A stretch of 64,000 nucleotides of DNA from Paenibacillus sambharensis (GCF_003233845.1 NZ_QKRB01000044.1:186001-250000), one strand, 5' to 3'; shown: positions 29,526-38,301, numbered from the stretch's first letter. Numbers and translations: made by a program. Notes: a model not told the origin generated them from the sequence alone.

Positions 29526-29736
29526 GCTAACGAACCTGAGAAACGCCAGTGGCTAACGAACCTGACAAACGCTATTCGTGCAAATTTGCAGCCTTCTCCA
29601 TCGTAAGGAATCTCAGCCACCTTAATGGCGAGTTTTCGCTAGATTTTCTTGATTATTGGAGAAATAACGCTGCTCATGTTCGTTAGAGATTGGAAACCGT
29701 CATTTTCCGGCTAATAGGGTGTGTCAGTTTCGTTAG
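29526..29736. repeat. Palindromic intergenic repeat element
   Basis: Two direct copies of a 21-base unit beginning GCTAACGAACCTGA and ending AAACGC lie at 29526-29546 and 29552-29572. The inverted end TGTCAGTTTCGTTAG is at 29722-29736, and a partial inverted copy, GTTCGTTAG, is near 29679. Between them are short dyads (CGTGCAAATTTGCAG; GAGAAATAACGC). The layout resembles a non-coding palindromic repeat that I recall as abundant between genes in Paenibacillus genomes; that recollection cannot be checked here. No gene is supported between 29217 and 29944 apart from this element and the terminator. Confidence 0.6.
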
Positions 29737-29854
29737 AGCATGTCCCTGGCTGCTTAGAGCATGAGCCCCGCTGCTGCTGGGATTATGTAAGTCCGATACC
29801 GCTGCTTTCCGCTTACGACAATCAGCCGTTGGATGTTGACCAAACGATGAAGGA

Positions 29855-29884
29855 TTGACCTCGTATACTGTAGCGGACCATTAT
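29855..29884 (+). promoter_or_regulatory. Possible promoter of the ECF sigma operon
   Basis: TTGACC at 29855-29860 and CATTAT at 29879-29884 are 18 bases apart and about 60 bases before the sigma-factor start. A second TTGAC lies at 29836. The match is modest. Confidence 0.35.
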
Positions 29885-29944
29885 TTATTTACCAGATGGG
29901 ATATTTCCTGTTGCCTAATCGTTTAATAAGCAGGAGGTGAGGGA

Positions 29945-30469
29945 GTGGGGCGAGATTCTTCCTTGCACACGGAATACACGGATTACGAGGTATCCCAAAT
30001 CTACCAGCGGAATGTGGAATCGATTTACAGGCTTTGTTTTATATACTTGAAAAATGCTGCCGATGCGGAGGATGCTGTGCAATCCGTATTCTTGAAGTTA
30101 ATTAAGAGCGGAAAAGTCTTCACAGACGGGGAACATGAAAAAGCGTGGCTAATTGTTACAGCCAAGAATTACTGCAAAGACTTATTAAAGAGCTGGTGGA
30201 AATTCCGCCGGGTTCGGATGGAGACTCTGCCTGAAGTTTCTTATTGGGATGATCGTGAGGAAGGCGGCGAGATTTTGAAGCAGCTGCTTGCGCTGCCGCC
30301 AAAATACAAAGAAGTGCTGTATCTCTACTACTTCGAAGGATATTCTGTCAAAGATATTGCTGAAATGCTGAGCCGAAAAGAAAGCACTGTGCAAACGCAG
30401 TGGTTTAATGGGCGGAAGCGTCTAAGACTAAGCTTGAAAGGAGGAAATCATTATGCCGAATTCAATTAA
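29945..30469 (+). CDS. ECF-type RNA polymerase sigma factor
   Basis: This 174-residue sigma-70 family protein has only regions 2 and 4. Region 2 (about 20-90) includes YRLCFIYLKNAADAEDAVQSVFLKL and KAWLIVTAKNYCKDLLKSWW. Region 4 (about 110-165) has LPPKYKEVLYLYYFEGYSVKDIAEML with the recognition helix ESTVQTQWFNGRKRL. It starts with GTG at 29945 after AGGAGGTGAGG. It would direct polymerase to a small regulon under control of the membrane protein encoded by the next gene, whose start it overlaps. No target promoter can be named. Confidence 0.92.
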   Translation: MGRDSSLHTEYTDYEVSQIYQRNVESIYRLCFIYLKNAADAEDAVQSVFLKLIKSGKVFTDGEHEKAWLIVTAKNYCKDLLKSWWKFRRVRMETLPEVSYWDDREEGGEILKQLLALPPKYKEVLYLYYFEGYSVKDIAEMLSRKESTVQTQWFNGRKRLRLSLKGGNHYAEFN

Positions 30470-31508
30470 CAGACTGTTTCAGGCCTGTTCCCCCACCGAA
30501 GATCAGAAGGCGAAGATGTACCGTACGATTATGGAGGAACAGAGGCGGTCATCAAATAATACAATTGTTTCCCCAGCCTTCAGCTGGAAGTGGTGGGGGC
30601 GGTCCGCAGCAGCCTTTGCAATTATTGTGGTGGTGAGTGTTTATGCATTTGTAAGTATGAAGGAGGAAGCGGCCTTTGCTTTATACGCTTATGGGACAGA
30701 TACAGAGATTACAGACTCAGGCGTCGAGCTGTCCACGGGTATCATCAAGGATGACGGCTCCATGCAGGGACAGCTGCTGCAGTTCCATGTGCAGGGAGAT
30801 GATATTGAGAAGATTCGCTTCTCCAGCAAACATCAATATATGGATTTTACCGACTGGACTGGGAAGAGACCGGAACGCAGTATGAAAAAGCAGTTTACCG
30901 TAACCTATGGCGCGAGTGAATCGGACTACGATTATCTAGTCATCAATTGGCATCCCGAGCTTACAATTCGTGAGTTGACTGATCACCCTGATCGCACGAT
31001 AGCTGGTTTAAGCGAAGAGCTGCAGCAGGACTTAATTGTAATGGAAATTGAGTACAGGGATGGAGCAACGGCCACCAAAGCCATCTATATTACCTTACAG
31101 AACAATGGGAAAATCTCAGCCAGTCTGCAAGATTACATTGTGACGGAAGAGGACGCATTTGTACATTCCCCCTCTCCTGGGGCTATACCTCAAATGAAGT
31201 CTAAAGAAGCCGGTGAGCCGCAGAATATGGATAGTGTTGAGTATACGGAAGAGGAGATCAAGGCAGCTGAAAAGATTGCATGGAAGTACTACACCCGCTT
31301 TCCAAAAGATCGAGAGATCGTGCAGTTGAACCATACGGACGGATTTGGGCAGGTTAGCAATTTTATTCCGGATGAGTATAAGAACTGGCAGATCATTGTT
31401 TTTCAGGCTTATGAGAAATCCATGTACCCTGCTGATACGGCCAGACACATTCTGCTTGCCAGAGAGAATTCCTCGGAGGAATGGATTGTCATTAATGAAG
31501 GGTATTGA
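30453..31508 (+). CDS. Single-pass membrane protein, probable anti-sigma factor
   Basis: The 351-residue protein overlaps the sigma-factor gene by 17 bases and has its own strong site (AAAGGAGG). A cytoplasmic N-terminus of about 48 residues is followed by one transmembrane helix (about 49-68, AAAFAIIVVVSVYAFV) and a 280-residue outside domain with alternating strands. That outside domain begins with a DUF4179-like pattern. This is the usual layout of a transmembrane regulator that holds an ECF sigma factor at the membrane. There is no recognisable zinc-binding anti-sigma motif, so the assignment rests on gene order and topology. The signal it senses is unknown. Confidence 0.65.
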   Translation: MPNSINRLFQACSPTEDQKAKMYRTIMEEQRRSSNNTIVSPAFSWKWWGRSAAAFAIIVVVSVYAFVSMKEEAAFALYAYGTDTEITDSGVELSTGIIKDDGSMQGQLLQFHVQGDDIEKIRFSSKHQYMDFTDWTGKRPERSMKKQFTVTYGASESDYDYLVINWHPELTIRELTDHPDRTIAGLSEELQQDLIVMEIEYRDGATATKAIYITLQNNGKISASLQDYIVTEEDAFVHSPSPGAIPQMKSKEAGEPQNMDSVEYTEEEIKAAEKIAWKYYTRFPKDREIVQLNHTDGFGQVSNFIPDEYKNWQIIVFQAYEKSMYPADTARHILLARENSSEEWIVINEGY

Positions 31509-31710
31509 GTGAGTGGGGGAGTACACAGGAAAGCTGAGGTAAACGTAAAGAGCATGCCGCATATCGGCCAACCGCGGTTATAACGGGCTGTATTTAGAAG
31601 GTCACCCTGGATAGAGCATAAAGCATGCTGGGTGAAGAGATCAAGCCGATCTCTATCCTTTACTTGGGTACTGCTTTCTTGCTTTTCAATTTGCTATGAG
31701 CTTTCTCACA

Positions 31711-31738
31711 TTGTGACTGGTAGATTTTGTTGTATAAC
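31711..31738 (+). promoter_or_regulatory. Possible promoter of small membrane protein gene
   Basis: TTGTGA and TATAAC are separated by 16 bases and lie 30 bases before the start of the 89-codon gene. The match to sigma-A boxes is fair. Confidence 0.35.
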
Positions 31739-31768
31739 TATAAGTGACAAAGGAGGAAAATAATAAAT

Positions 31769-32038
31769 ATGGTAAAGTTACACATCTATGCTTGTACCTT
31801 GCTTTTCTCTTCGGTGCTATTGATATGCACACGCTACATTACGGTTGCTCTATTCACACAGCAGGGATCGCAATCGCAGGTTAATTTTGCGGTCTACCAA
31901 CAGGGATTTGAACTAATTGGAAACAAACTATCGACCCTTTCGGACGGGCTGTTATTTTTCAGTATACTTTTCTTTCTGGCTGACCTGCTAGTGATGCTGC
32001 TGAAGAAGAAAGTCCGACACGACAATGAGAACTGTTAA
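31769..32038 (+). CDS. Small two-helix membrane protein
   Basis: This 89-residue protein has hydrophobic helices near residues 7-28 and 60-78, and a basic C-terminus (LLKKKVRHDNE). AAAGGAGG lies upstream, and a possible promoter sits 30 bases before the ATG. I do not recognise the family. It follows the ECF sigma pair after 260 bases and could be a target or partner of it, but there is no direct evidence. The region from here to 33.4 kb is visibly richer in A and T than the rest of the window. Confidence 0.5.
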   Translation: MVKLHIYACTLLFSSVLLICTRYITVALFTQQGSQSQVNFAVYQQGFELIGNKLSTLSDGLLFFSILFFLADLLVMLLKKKVRHDNENC

Positions 32039-32156
32039 CCTGGCTGTTATGGTTGCAGTTTAGTACTATACCCCAGTACAAGTATCGGAGAGGATATGCA
32101 AAAAAAAGGGCTAGTGTTATCAAAAAGTATGAGTTAATCCAATCTTACATATAGGA

Positions 32157-32459
32157 TTAACTGTAGGAACAAGCAACGCAATTAGAGCACCATGCAGATA
32201 CTAGATTCGTTACTGATTTTGGCATGGGAATAGCAAGAGTTGAAACGGTGTTTTCCGCAAAGGGGATAACAGGAAGCGGAGTAATGGGGGATCGCCGTAG
32301 GTTCAATTGGTGAGGAAAACCAACATACTGTATTTTTAACTGCAGACTATTGATTGGATATTGTAGCGCCAGAAGAGAAGAATTGTAGCACCTTGAACAA
32401 CGGTGGTTATGGCTAAATGTCAGAACCCTCAAGGTCCATTGCAGATGTAACAAGTGCAA
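32157..32459 (-). pseudogene. Possible decayed ISL3-type transposase fragment
   Basis: Across minus-strand frames, pieces recall the N-terminal part of ISL3-family transposases: a cysteine pair, then Y...SLQ...G...LNLRR, a CYPLCGK-like zinc ribbon in one frame, and FAENTVSTLAIPMPKSVTNL in another. They do not line up in a single frame and there is no ribosome site. If real, it is a small broken remnant. No other gene is supported in the 547 bases between 32039 and 32585. Confidence 0.28.
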
Positions 32460-32585
32460 CCGCCCTGCTGTAGAGCAAGTATATGAATAAACCGTCTAAA
32501 GTTAATGCCGTAAGTGCTATTAGCAGCCATTCATATCCGTATAAGTTTTCTAAATTGTCAAATAAGATTAATGGAGGGCTACGTT

Positions 32586-33350
32586 ATGAATGTTATGAAA
32601 AAAAGAATGGGACGCATAGGAATTGTAATCGCACTACTATTTAGTGTATTTTCCACAGGAGCAATGGCATCAAACGCAGAGAATGGACCTGTAAGCGACG
32701 AAGTAGAGCTTATAACAGCTTATGAAGTAACAGAGAACGGCCTTGTCGAAATCAGCAAGGATAAGTATCTGGAAATCGTTCGTGAGAACGAAAAGCGGGA
32801 GAAGGACCAACGAAAAGGAAAATATATGCAGAAGAAAGAGGCACAGGAGTCCAAGAAATGTGATGAAGTAACAATTGCTTGTACAGGTGACTTTTTTGTT
32901 TTCAGTAGATCAGGTACTAATAGCTCTGTTCTGATGAATAGCAAGAAAGAGATTATTTCTCAGCGAAAGTACAATGATACTGTTGATAATATGTCATGGG
33001 GATTTATCTCTAGTACAATGACAACCTATCAAGCCAATATCTCGTTAACCATTGGTAAGAAGGATGCAATTACTGCAGTGATAGGTGGCAGTTGGCAGCA
33101 GTCAAAAATGTACAGTGATACTGTTACGGCTACGATTCGTCCAGGCTATACAGCATGGGTAGAATTTACACCTTACATGAAGAATGATTGGGGTTACTTG
33201 GAGAAGTGGAACTACTGTGCATTTCCTTCCTACTCGGAGTGGTATACAGGAACCAAAGAATGGGTAGATCTGTACACCCCAACCACCTTGTCGAACGGCC
33301 AGTCGAATGGGTTTGTTACTGTAGTGGCAAGACAAGGTAAGCTCACATAA
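32586..33350 (+). CDS. Secreted protein of unknown function
   Basis: The protein is 254 residues from the ATG at 32586, which follows GGAGGG; an in-frame start further up lacks a ribosome site. A signal peptide runs to about residue 25 (FSTGAMASN). A very charged helix of about 30 residues (near 55-85, many Lys and Glu) separates it from a beta-rich C-terminal domain with many aromatic residues (YTAWVEFTPYMKNDWGYLEKWNY). There are three cysteines (KKCDE, IACTG, NYCAF). The codon use is clearly more AT-rich than that of the neighbours, suggesting acquisition. I recognise no family. A strong terminator follows directly. Confidence 0.6.
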   Translation: MNVMKKRMGRIGIVIALLFSVFSTGAMASNAENGPVSDEVELITAYEVTENGLVEISKDKYLEIVRENEKREKDQRKGKYMQKKEAQESKKCDEVTIACTGDFFVFSRSGTNSSVLMNSKKEIISQRKYNDTVDNMSWGFISSTMTTYQANISLTIGKKDAITAVIGGSWQQSKMYSDTVTATIRPGYTAWVEFTPYMKNDWGYLEKWNYCAFPSYSEWYTGTKEWVDLYTPTTLSNGQSNGFVTVVARQGKLT

Positions 33351-33360
33351 GGATAGGCAC

Positions 33361-33389
33361 GGAAGGGAACCGCCCCTTCCTTTTTTTTT
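33361..33389 (+). terminator. Terminator after secreted protein gene
   Basis: GGAAGGG and CCCTTCC pair around AACCGC, followed by nine T. The next 275 bases, up to the PRPP-synthetase-like gene, hold no supported gene. Confidence 0.88.
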
Positions 33390-33664
33390 ATCTAACACCG
33401 TACATATATGCGTTTAAAGCCAAGCCGCCCTTTATCGGTGGCCTTCTGTATTTATTCAGTCGCGGGTTTTCCGCCTAGCCTCGACGAAGAAATATTATGG
33501 GAGATTCGACCAGTGGATTTACCGTTACTCCGTATGTGCCGCCAATTCGCTGGATATTGTATTTTATCAATCATTTTCAGTATACTTATTTACACACTTG
33601 GTAACCAATCAGGATGGTTACGCATGGTTGGAACGGACTGGATTGACTATAGAGGAGGATCTTG

Positions 33665-34606
33665 GTGAAACAAATTAAAATTTTCTCTGGAACTTCGAAT
33701 CGTATACTGACCAATCAAATCTGCCAGTTTCTCAATATGGAGCCTGGTAAAGTCGATATATCGCGGTTTAAGAGCGGTGAGATTTACGTGAGATATCAGG
33801 AGCCGCTTCGCACGTGTGATATTTTTATTGTTCATTCCCTGTCCCATCCGATTAATGAAAATATTGTTGAGCTGCTGGTCATGATTGATGCAGCCAAGCG
33901 TGCTTCAGCGCAAACCATTAACCTGATCATCCCTTACTTTGGATATGCAAGACACGCAAGAAAAAAGGCGCCCCGTGAGCCCATTACAGCAAAAATGATA
34001 GCGGACATCCTTACAAAAGTAGGGGCTGACCGCGTCATCACGGTTGATTTGAACTCCGATGCGATTCAGGGCTTCTTCAAAATCCCTGTCGACCACCTTA
34101 CTGTACTTGATCTCATGACACAGAAGCTGAACAGCCTTAACATTCCAAACCCTGTCGTGGTCTCACCCGATGCAGCCCGGGCGAAAATGACCGAAGTCGT
34201 GGCGAGCCGGTTAGACGTGCCTTTCGCTATTATGATCAACAACAAACGTCAGGGATCCACCAGTCAAGTCCAGGTCATTGGAGAAGTTGAGGGCCGAACG
34301 CCAATTATTGTGGATGACATTATTGACACGGGCCGGACTGTTCTTAACGTAGTAGACGAGCTGGCTGCAAGAGGCGCAAACAAAGCTTATGTTATCGCCT
34401 CGCACGGACTGTTATCAGACGACTGCGTAACTAAACTAACAGACAATTCCAATATCGAACACGTCATGATCTCCGATACGATTGAGCATGATTTAGAGGG
34501 ATACCCCAAGTTCTCCATACTCAGCATGGCTGAGATTTTTGGTACGGCTGTTCAAATAATTGCCGAGGGTGGATCCATTGACAAGCTAGTGAACCGCAAG
34601 AAGTAA
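33665..34606 (+). CDS. Divergent ribose-phosphate pyrophosphokinase (Prs) paralogue
   Basis: The 313-residue protein aligns end to end with PRPP synthetase, which makes PRPP from ribose-5-phosphate and ATP. Family blocks are present: FSGTSNRIL, FKSGEIYV, REPITAK, IQGFFKIPVDHL and the phosphate-binding VDDIIDTGRT. Several residues that are nearly invariant in true synthetases differ. The ATP-site RQD reads R96-H97-A98, the catalytic His of DLHA is N130, and SPDxGG reads SPDAAR (167-172). The GTG at 33665 has AGGAGG upstream. A normal housekeeping prs would be expected elsewhere. It may be inactive, regulatory, or use another substrate. Confidence 0.75.
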   Translation: MKQIKIFSGTSNRILTNQICQFLNMEPGKVDISRFKSGEIYVRYQEPLRTCDIFIVHSLSHPINENIVELLVMIDAAKRASAQTINLIIPYFGYARHARKKAPREPITAKMIADILTKVGADRVITVDLNSDAIQGFFKIPVDHLTVLDLMTQKLNSLNIPNPVVVSPDAARAKMTEVVASRLDVPFAIMINNKRQGSTSQVQVIGEVEGRTPIIVDDIIDTGRTVLNVVDELAARGANKAYVIASHGLLSDDCVTKLTDNSNIEHVMISDTIEHDLEGYPKFSILSMAEIFGTAVQIIAEGGSIDKLVNRKK

Positions 34607-34628
34607 TGAAACTGAATAATTATGATAA

Positions 34629-34669
34629 ACGGTCGGTGTGAGCTGTGCGCTCATGCAGGCCGTTTTTTT
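34629..34669 (+). terminator. Terminator after Prs paralogue
   Basis: AACGGTC and GGCCGT form the base of a stem with GTGAGC/GCTCAT inside, followed by TTTTTTT. Confidence 0.75.
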
Positions 34670-34733
34670 AATTGATTCCATCCCTTGCTATGGAAGAAAG
34701 TAACGCTGAAAAACAGCAAGGATTCCAAGTAAA

Positions 34734-35273
34734 ATGATAAGCGGGACTAAACGAATTGAAGCGCAGGCTCAGGAGGTAGTTAGGGATATGAAACCGATTG
34801 CAGAACTGAAAAGATCCAAACGTTTTGCAGCTGCAGCCTCAAATGTATTAGCGATTCTGCAAGAGACGATGGGATTGAATACTATATTCATCGCTGTTAA
34901 TGACCAGATGATCAATATCATTATAAAGGCAAGCAACAGAGATGAAATAATGATTAAAGAGGGAGCCGAGCTGGCTTTTGAGGAAACATACTGCAAGCTG
35001 GTAACCGGCAACGGACGGTTTCCCACAATCATACCGGATACGGGCAGTGATCCATTGACAGGTGTGCTGAATGTCACCAGTGTTCTTGGCAGCTGCTCCT
35101 TTGTTGGTATTCCTTTGAGTGTTGGGGAGAATGGGCCAGCAGTCGGAACGATCTGCGCGATGGACAGACGGGCGGGTGCCGTAAAGGATAAGGATATACA
35201 GATGCTACAGCAAGCGGGGGAGCTGCTCTCCAGATTAATAGAGTATGAATTGAACGGACAGCCGGAGATATAG
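34734..35273 (+). CDS. GAF-domain protein
   Basis: The 179-residue soluble protein has one GAF domain (about 20-170), recognisable by the helix-sheet order and by FVGIPLSVGENGPAVGTICAMDRR near the end. GAF domains bind small molecules or mediate dimerisation in signalling. The start is uncertain: the ATG at 34734 has AAGGA upstream, while the ATG at 34788 has a stronger AGGAGGT but an 11-base spacing. It lies 13 bases before the PAS histidine kinase gene and probably shares its operon, so it may supply or modulate the signal. No ligand can be named. Confidence 0.75.
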   Translation: MISGTKRIEAQAQEVVRDMKPIAELKRSKRFAAAASNVLAILQETMGLNTIFIAVNDQMINIIIKASNRDEIMIKEGAELAFEETYCKLVTGNGRFPTIIPDTGSDPLTGVLNVTSVLGSCSFVGIPLSVGENGPAVGTICAMDRRAGAVKDKDIQMLQQAGELLSRLIEYELNGQPEI

Positions 35274-35286
35274 ATTTAGAGAGAAG

Positions 35287-37593
35287 GTGCAGAGCACGTT
35301 GAATTATGATGAGGATCTATTTACCCAAAGCTTTATGTTTGCGCCTATTGGTCTTGGGCTGGTGAATCTAGAGGGTGAGTGGCTTAGAGTTAATCCGGCA
35401 TTATGCAGCATGCTTGGTTATGAGGAGCAGGAACTGTTAAAGCTGTCTTTTCAGGATATAACGCATCCAGAGGATTTGGCAGCCGACCTTGCTCTGGTAG
35501 AGGAGACACTATCTGGACAAAGACGAAGCTATCGGATGGAAAAGCGCTACTATGCGAAGGACGGACAAATCTTATGGGTCCAGCTGGACGTCTCTTTGGT
35601 TCGGACAAATGAAGGTGAGCCCCAGTTCTTTATCTCACAAATCCAGGATATTTCAGAGAGAAAGCAGATAGTGGAGGAGCTTGAGGAGACCAAGACCAGA
35701 CTGCAGCAGGTGATGGACAGCATGAGAATCGGGCTCTGGTCACTTGATCTGGTGAATAATGACTTTGTGTGCTCGGATAATGTACCTGTGTTGTGCGGAA
35801 TAAGTGAGCAGGAACTCAAGGACAATCCGCTGCAGTGGAATCATAACGTTCATGAGGATGATTATCCACACACAACCTTTGATTATCTGATGGGGCAGTT
35901 GTCATCAGGCGACCAAGTGGTAATTGAATACCGGAAAATATTCAGCCGCGGCGAGCAGCGTTGGCATCAGATGAGACTTTACCCACAATTTCATGGAGAC
36001 AAGATGACTTCGATTAAGGGTCTGATTACAGATATTACGTCCCAGAAGGAAACAGAGCGCTCTCTTGCGGACAGTGAGAACCGCTACAAGCTTATTGCCG
36101 AACATACTAATGATCTGATTGAAATTCTAGATGAGCATGGTGTAATCTTGTATGCCTCTCCCTCACACCAAAGAATCCTCGGGTATAATCCGGATGAGCT
36201 GGTCGGGCGGCATGTGACCGAACTGCTCGATCCGAAGTGTCATGAGAGAGCTGCAGAAGCGATATGTGCCCAGGCTAACTCCAATCATAATCAGATAGTT
36301 GATGTTGATATCATCCATCATTCTGGACATATTATGCATTATGAGTCTCAAGGGACGAGGTACTGGGATGAACGGGAACGAGCCGTTAAGATTATTGCGG
36401 CCGGACGGCATATCGGTGAACGCAAGCGTTATGAGCTTGAATTGCAGCGCCGTAAGGAGCTGTATCTGAAGCTGCAGGACAGCCTTGACCGGTTTACAGC
36501 CGAGATTGGCCAGGTTATCCAGAAGGATGATCTGAATGAACGGTTTGTTCAAGAGCTCAAATCTATTATGTGTACGGATAAGGTAGCGCTTCTCCGCTAC
36601 GAGCGGGCATCGTCGGGGTACCACATTCTTCATGGTTCCAATGATTGCGGCCTGGAGATTGATGGGCAGAGAATTGAGGTTGATAAGCAGCGGATCAAGG
36701 TGGGAGAGTTGATCAGGGAAGGCAGTGTATATTTATCCATTATCAGTGAAAGTGCGGACTCCATCGTCCTCGTCTGCGTGACTGAGCCCGAAATAGAGGA
36801 TGAGGCTATGCTGGTCTGGCTCCAAACCATTATTCGATTTATGAACGTGCTGTATCAGAACTTTCGGACGATTGAAGATTTGATGAATGAGCTTAGTGGA
36901 TTGGAGACGTCTCTGAAAGATAACCCCGTGTGGCTGTCGAGACTGCTCTTCCGGCAGTCGGAGAGCGAGCGGTCCCGCCTGTCTCAAGATTTACATGATG
37001 GTGCTTTGCAAGGGCTCATTCTGTGGTACCGCAAGCTGGAGCTGATCGATATGGCAGGGGATAAAGCGGCGTTGAACCGGCAGGTTGATGAGATTCGTGA
37101 AGGGCTGCTGGACATTGTCTACCAAATCCGGCTGACCTGTAATGAGCTGCGTCCCCCATTTATACGGGAGTGGGGCATTATTGAGGCTCTTCAAGCCTTG
37201 TTTGCGGACACTCAGAGAAGAGCAGACTTTGCCATAGAATTTCGTACGAACAGCGGGAAGCTTCCCTTAAGTGAAGAGCATGCGGTCAGTCTGTACCGTA
37301 TCGTACAGGAGCTGCTGGCCAACGCGGAGAAGCATTCGATGGCTGCATCGGTAAGTATATCCCTTAACAGCGGGGAATCAGGCGTACTGCTCCGCTATGA
37401 GGATAACGGAGTAGGGACAGGCAACCAGTCTGTAAATCTGCTTCCTACCTATTCACGGGGAATGGGCATTTATGGAATGAAGGAACGCGTCCGGGTAATG
37501 GGCGGAACAATCAAGTTTCGTTCAGGGCTGGAAGGCTTTGCCGTCGATATTTGGCTGTCTGGCCAGGGATACCACGGACACTGCTCAGATTAG
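35287..37593 (+). CDS. PAS-domain sensor histidine kinase (NarL-partner type)
   Basis: This soluble 768-residue kinase has no membrane segment. Three PAS domains lie in a row (about 10-130, 140-260, 265-385), each closing with a PAC-like block such as ISQIQDISERKQ. A linker with GAF-like character (about 400-545) follows. The HisKA_3 dimerisation helix contains SRLSQDLHDGALQGL, with H570 as the probable phosphorylation site, and the ATPase domain has ELLANAEKHS and RGMGIYGMKERVRVMGG. HisKA_3 kinases pair with LuxR-type regulators, and one follows directly. The start is GTG 35287 or TTG 35299; the latter has better spacing to GAAGGTG. Confidence 0.88.
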   Translation: MQSTLNYDEDLFTQSFMFAPIGLGLVNLEGEWLRVNPALCSMLGYEEQELLKLSFQDITHPEDLAADLALVEETLSGQRRSYRMEKRYYAKDGQILWVQLDVSLVRTNEGEPQFFISQIQDISERKQIVEELEETKTRLQQVMDSMRIGLWSLDLVNNDFVCSDNVPVLCGISEQELKDNPLQWNHNVHEDDYPHTTFDYLMGQLSSGDQVVIEYRKIFSRGEQRWHQMRLYPQFHGDKMTSIKGLITDITSQKETERSLADSENRYKLIAEHTNDLIEILDEHGVILYASPSHQRILGYNPDELVGRHVTELLDPKCHERAAEAICAQANSNHNQIVDVDIIHHSGHIMHYESQGTRYWDERERAVKIIAAGRHIGERKRYELELQRRKELYLKLQDSLDRFTAEIGQVIQKDDLNERFVQELKSIMCTDKVALLRYERASSGYHILHGSNDCGLEIDGQRIEVDKQRIKVGELIREGSVYLSIISESADSIVLVCVTEPEIEDEAMLVWLQTIIRFMNVLYQNFRTIEDLMNELSGLETSLKDNPVWLSRLLFRQSESERSRLSQDLHDGALQGLILWYRKLELIDMAGDKAALNRQVDEIREGLLDIVYQIRLTCNELRPPFIREWGIIEALQALFADTQRRADFAIEFRTNSGKLPLSEEHAVSLYRIVQELLANAEKHSMAASVSISLNSGESGVLLRYEDNGVGTGNQSVNLLPTYSRGMGIYGMKERVRVMGGTIKFRSGLEGFAVDIWLSGQGYHGHCSD

Positions 37594-37630
37594 AGAAATG
37601 GTGGGACAGCATCTAAAGGAGCGGTTGCAA

Positions 37631-38281
37631 GTGAACCTGTTGATTGTGGATGATCACCCATCCGTTATAGAAGGCACGAAAGTTATGCTGCAGCAAAGCG
37701 GGGATGTGAAGGTAACGATGGAAACTTCCCCCAGCAGAGTGCTGGAGGAGCTGCCCATTCACCGTTATGATGTCATGTTGATTGACTTATTCATGCGTGA
37801 AGCGGACGGACGGGAGATAAACGGAATCGATCTTGCTTCGGAAATATTGAGAGTATCTCCCGAAGAGGTCATCTTGATTTATACCGGCTTTGACATCAGC
37901 CCGCATCTGAATCGACTCATCGAATCGGGGATCTCAGGCTTTGTGTCGAAGACAGCGACTTCAGAACAGCTAATGACCGGAATCCGGTGTGCCATGCGGC
38001 GAGAGGTCGTCCTGCCGATTACCACATTCAGACAGCTGCGGCAGATGAATAGCGAGGCGGTATCAGAGGTCAATTCCGCCATGCCGGCTGTAACGGAGCG
38101 GGAGATTGCCATCCTTCAGCAGATAGCCATGGGCAGGGGCAACCGTGTAATCGCGGACAGCATGGCGATGAGCCAGCGGTCACTGGAATATATTCTTACG
38201 CAGCTGTTTCAGAAGCTCGGGGTTAAATCGCGGGTTGAGGCGGTTAGCAAAGCGGAACTGATCGGCATTCTGCCGCGTTGA
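37631..38281 (+). CDS. ComA-like response regulator (REC-LuxR HTH)
   Basis: The 216-residue regulator starts at the GTG at 37631, eight bases after AAAGGAG, 37 bases past the kinase stop. The receiver has D7/D8, D52 as phosphoacceptor (MLIDLF), T93-G94 and K106 in VSKTA. The LuxR-type helix-turn-helix has TEREIAILQQIAMGRGNRVIADSMAMSQRSLEYILTQL. Both halves read like Bacillus ComA (DDHPSVIEGTKVML; IYTGFDISPH; SLEYILT), which drives competence and surfactin synthesis there. The regulon here is unknown. The partner is the upstream PAS kinase rather than a ComP-type membrane kinase. Confidence 0.9.
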   Translation: MNLLIVDDHPSVIEGTKVMLQQSGDVKVTMETSPSRVLEELPIHRYDVMLIDLFMREADGREINGIDLASEILRVSPEEVILIYTGFDISPHLNRLIESGISGFVSKTATSEQLMTGIRCAMRREVVLPITTFRQLRQMNSEAVSEVNSAMPAVTEREIAILQQIAMGRGNRVIADSMAMSQRSLEYILTQLFQKLGVKSRVEAVSKAELIGILPR

Positions 38282-38301
38282 ACGTATTAACGATTTGTTG
38301 A

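Noticed and set aside
32157-32459. Intact 100-residue protein on the minus strand
   Set aside because: It lacks a ribosome site, and the transposase-like pieces fall in different frames, so at most it is a relic.
33408-33668. 86-codon frame before the Prs paralogue
   Set aside because: It has no ribosome site, overlaps the next gene's start signals, and has ordinary random composition.
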